From Roseateles depolymerans (GTDB taxonomy: Bacteria; Pseudomonadota; Gammaproteobacteria; Burkholderiales; Burkholderiaceae_C): a stretch of DNA of 64,000 nt. This document shows positions 62,694-64,000 of this stretch, in pieces (position 1 is the first letter of the stretch; each line of letters starts with the position of its first letter). The notes below the pieces were generated by a model. That model saw nothing but the letters and a program-made list of their open reading frames with translations, ran no database searches and was not told the DNA's origin. Both the position numbers and the translations under genes were made by a program. The stretch lies in assembly GCF_003387155.1 (NCBI RefSeq), contig NZ_QUMT01000001.1, positions 1,367,858 through 1,431,857 on the forward strand. Reading direction: 5' to 3'.

Positions 62694-63323
62694 ATGTCTC
62701 AAGCGTTGATCAAAGGGCCCAAGGCCTGGTTGAACCGGCTCCGCCGTCACTGGCAGTCACGCGGTGGCGACGCGCCGCCACAGGCCCCGGCCAGTCCGCC
62801 CGCCGATGAAGCCCCCCTGATGGAGGCCCTGCGCCGTGAGGCAGCCCGCGCCCAGCGCCATGGGCATGACGGTGCCTTGCTGCTGCTGGAGCTGGACCCG
62901 TGGCTGCGGCTGCAGCATCAATGGGGCAGCGACTGCGTGCAGGCACTGGACCAGCGCCTGACCCAGCTGGTGCAGCAGCAACTGCGCGGTGGGGACTGGC
63001 TGCTGCCGCTGCCGCACGGCGTATGGGCCGTCTACCTGCCGTGCACCGATCCGCTCGGCGCGCTGGATGCGGCGGACCGGCTGCGCCACCGAGTCTCCAT
63101 GCTCGACTACCGCTGGTCCGGCCAGGCCCTGCCGCTCAGTGCCAGCCTCGGGCTGGCCCATTGGCAGGACTGGAAACGCGAACCGCAGCAGGGCGCCGAC
63201 CAACTGCTGCAGCAGGCTCGCCAGGCCCTGGCCATGGCCCGCGGTGCCGGCTGCAACTGTGTGCGGGCCTATGCCGTCACGCCGTCGGGTCGTAATCGCT
63301 ACAGCGGCACCCGACCGGCATAA
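62694..63323 (+). CDS. Degenerate GGDEF-domain protein
   Basis: This 209-residue protein carries the GGDEF (diguanylate cyclase) fold pattern: EALRREAARAQRHGHDGALLLLELD, DCVQALDQRLTQLVQQQLRGGDWLLPL, and ALDAADRLRHRVS followed by LPLSASLGLAHW. At the signature position it has LPHGVWAVYL instead of GGDEFAVLL, so it should not make c-di-GMP. It may bind nucleotide or act as a scaffold. ATG 62694 is chosen over an in-frame start 48 bases upstream. It converges with the lipocalin-like gene. Confidence 0.7.
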   Translation: MSQALIKGPKAWLNRLRRHWQSRGGDAPPQAPASPPADEAPLMEALRREAARAQRHGHDGALLLLELDPWLRLQHQWGSDCVQALDQRLTQLVQQQLRGGDWLLPLPHGVWAVYLPCTDPLGALDAADRLRHRVSMLDYRWSGQALPLSASLGLAHWQDWKREPQQGADQLLQQARQALAMARGAGCNCVRAYAVTPSGRNRYSGTRPA

Positions 63324-64000
63324 CCGGTCATCTCCAGATAGCCCCAGCCTCGCAGCGTGCCGGCGTCGTCCAGCACGCGCACAACGCCCTCCCAGTACAG
63401 GAAGCCGGTGGTGCGCCGTGCGTCGACTTCCTGCGTCTCCAACATCGCCTCGATCCGGAAGACGCCCTTGGGCGTGCGAACCCGCCACTGCACCGGATAC
63501 CGGCTCAGGCTGGTCGGACTGCTCCAGTAGGCCAGCGGCTCGAACAGCAACTGGCCTTCCAGATTCTGCTGCCCGCCCGTCGCCGACCGCCAGGTGCCGC
63601 CGGTCCAGAGCGTGCTGCCGTCGCGGCGGCGCATCTGGAACAGCATCAGCGCGGAGCCGTCCAGCAGGTTCAGGCCCAGCCAGTCCCAGCCGACGGCGCG
63701 GCTGGACGAATCGTCACTGCCGCTGCCCAGGTAGGCCTGGCTCCATTCATGGTCCAGCCAGCACTGGGCCTGGACGGCCTGCGGCGTCTGGCCGTCTACC
63801 GCCAACTGGCCCTGACCGGAGAGTTGCGGTTCGCTCACATAACGGCTGGCCTGCTCCGGCTGCGGCCCCTTCTGCGACCAACCCTCGCGGCCTTGCAGCA
63901 GCGGCGGCAGGGGCGCGTCCAGCGTCAGCGACAGCGCCACATTGGCCGGCTGGCTGCGGAAGGCCAGGCGGTAACGGCTCAAGCCTTGCGGTCCTGGGCT
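63299..64000 (-). CDS. AttH/CrtC-like lipocalin-domain protein, 3' part (runs off right edge)
   Basis: About 233 C-terminal residues are present and the frame is open to the window edge (SPGPQGLSRYRLAFRSQ). Motifs of the AttH/carotenoid 1,2-hydratase-like superfamily include LDHEWSQAYLGSGSDD, AVGWDWLGLNLLDGSALMLFQMR, FEPLAYWSSPTSLSRYPVQW and GFLYWEGVVRVLDDAG-LRGWGYLEMTGYAG. Such proteins are often encoded with FtsX-type ABC exporters, so transporter genes may lie just beyond the window. Confidence 0.82.
   Translation of the reverse strand, partial: SPGPQGLSRYRLAFRSQPANVALSLTLDAPLPPLLQGREGWSQKGPQPEQASRYVSEPQLSGQGQLAVDGQTPQAVQAQCWLDHEWSQAYLGSGSDDSSSRAVGWDWLGLNLLDGSALMLFQMRRRDGSTLWTGGTWRSATGGQQNLEGQLLFEPLAYWSSPTSLSRYPVQWRVRTPKGVFRIEAMLETQEVDARRTTGFLYWEGVVRVLDDAGTLRGWGYLEMTGYAGRVPL

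Overview
The window is GC-rich, densely coded bacterial DNA. Gene content (ETF-ubiquinone oxidoreductase, DUF3717 protein, PEP-CTERM protein, Lrp regulator, EttA, long-form TrpS) fits a betaproteobacterium of the order Burkholderiales, most like the Roseateles/Mitsuaria/Rubrivivax group. That placement is inference from familiarity with the families; no search was run. I see no tRNA, rRNA, CRISPR array or complete insertion sequence.

Layout. 1-385: 5' part of an unknown minus-strand gene running off the left edge. 386-9340: a seven-gene operon for a MacA/FtsX/TolC-type ABC exporter (adaptor, ATPase, outer-membrane factor, two permeases), followed by its NtrC-type response regulator and histidine kinase. 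A textbook sigma-54 promoter and a palindromic upstream activator array lie before the first gene, so the module carries both promoter and activator. 9366-10919: two exported proteins and an orphan member of a small-protein family found again in the island. 11312-15892: housekeeping genes (ETF-QO, OsmC, SDR, YceH, thioesterase, small membrane protein).

15909-31392 is an accessory island, visibly AT-richer in places, built round one type VI secretion spike gene (vgrG) with a DUF6484 gene and a thioredoxin-like gene. On both sides are multi-copy unknown genes: proteins made of one or two ~155-residue domains, and seven beta-propeller-like units (six intact, one truncated) in three subfamilies. 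No toxin domain is recognisable, so the island looks like a bank of immunity-like genes around an orphan spike. A zinc-ribbon protein and a small membrane protein close it.

31402-55733 is mostly core: Kup potassium transporter, VOC protein, DUF2939 and DUF3606 proteins, exported cyanophycinase, peptide-binding protein, EttA, a three-gene GtrA/GtrB/glycosyltransferase set, a CpxP/CpxR/CpxA-like envelope-stress set, PEP-CTERM protein, MATE pump, DUF3717/DUF1289 protein, TrpS, PurN, DUF1345 and DUF1653 proteins, an RsmB-like methyltransferase, and a fatty-acid desaturase with a palindrome-embedded promoter and strong terminator. 55907-64000 holds a DNA-binding protein, XerD, a 994-residue proline-rich protein with host-interaction-like motifs, an Lrp regulator, MarC, a GNAT enzyme, a degenerate GGDEF protein and a partial AttH/CrtC-like lipocalin gene.

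Most interesting: (1) the self-contained sigma-54 exporter module; (2) the toxin-less vgrG island with mosaic tandem propeller genes; (3) a candidate type III effector at 57682-60666 with a near-consensus HrpL box just upstream and SH3-ligand and PP1-docking (RVxF) look-alike motifs, plus a second similar box before the left-edge gene.
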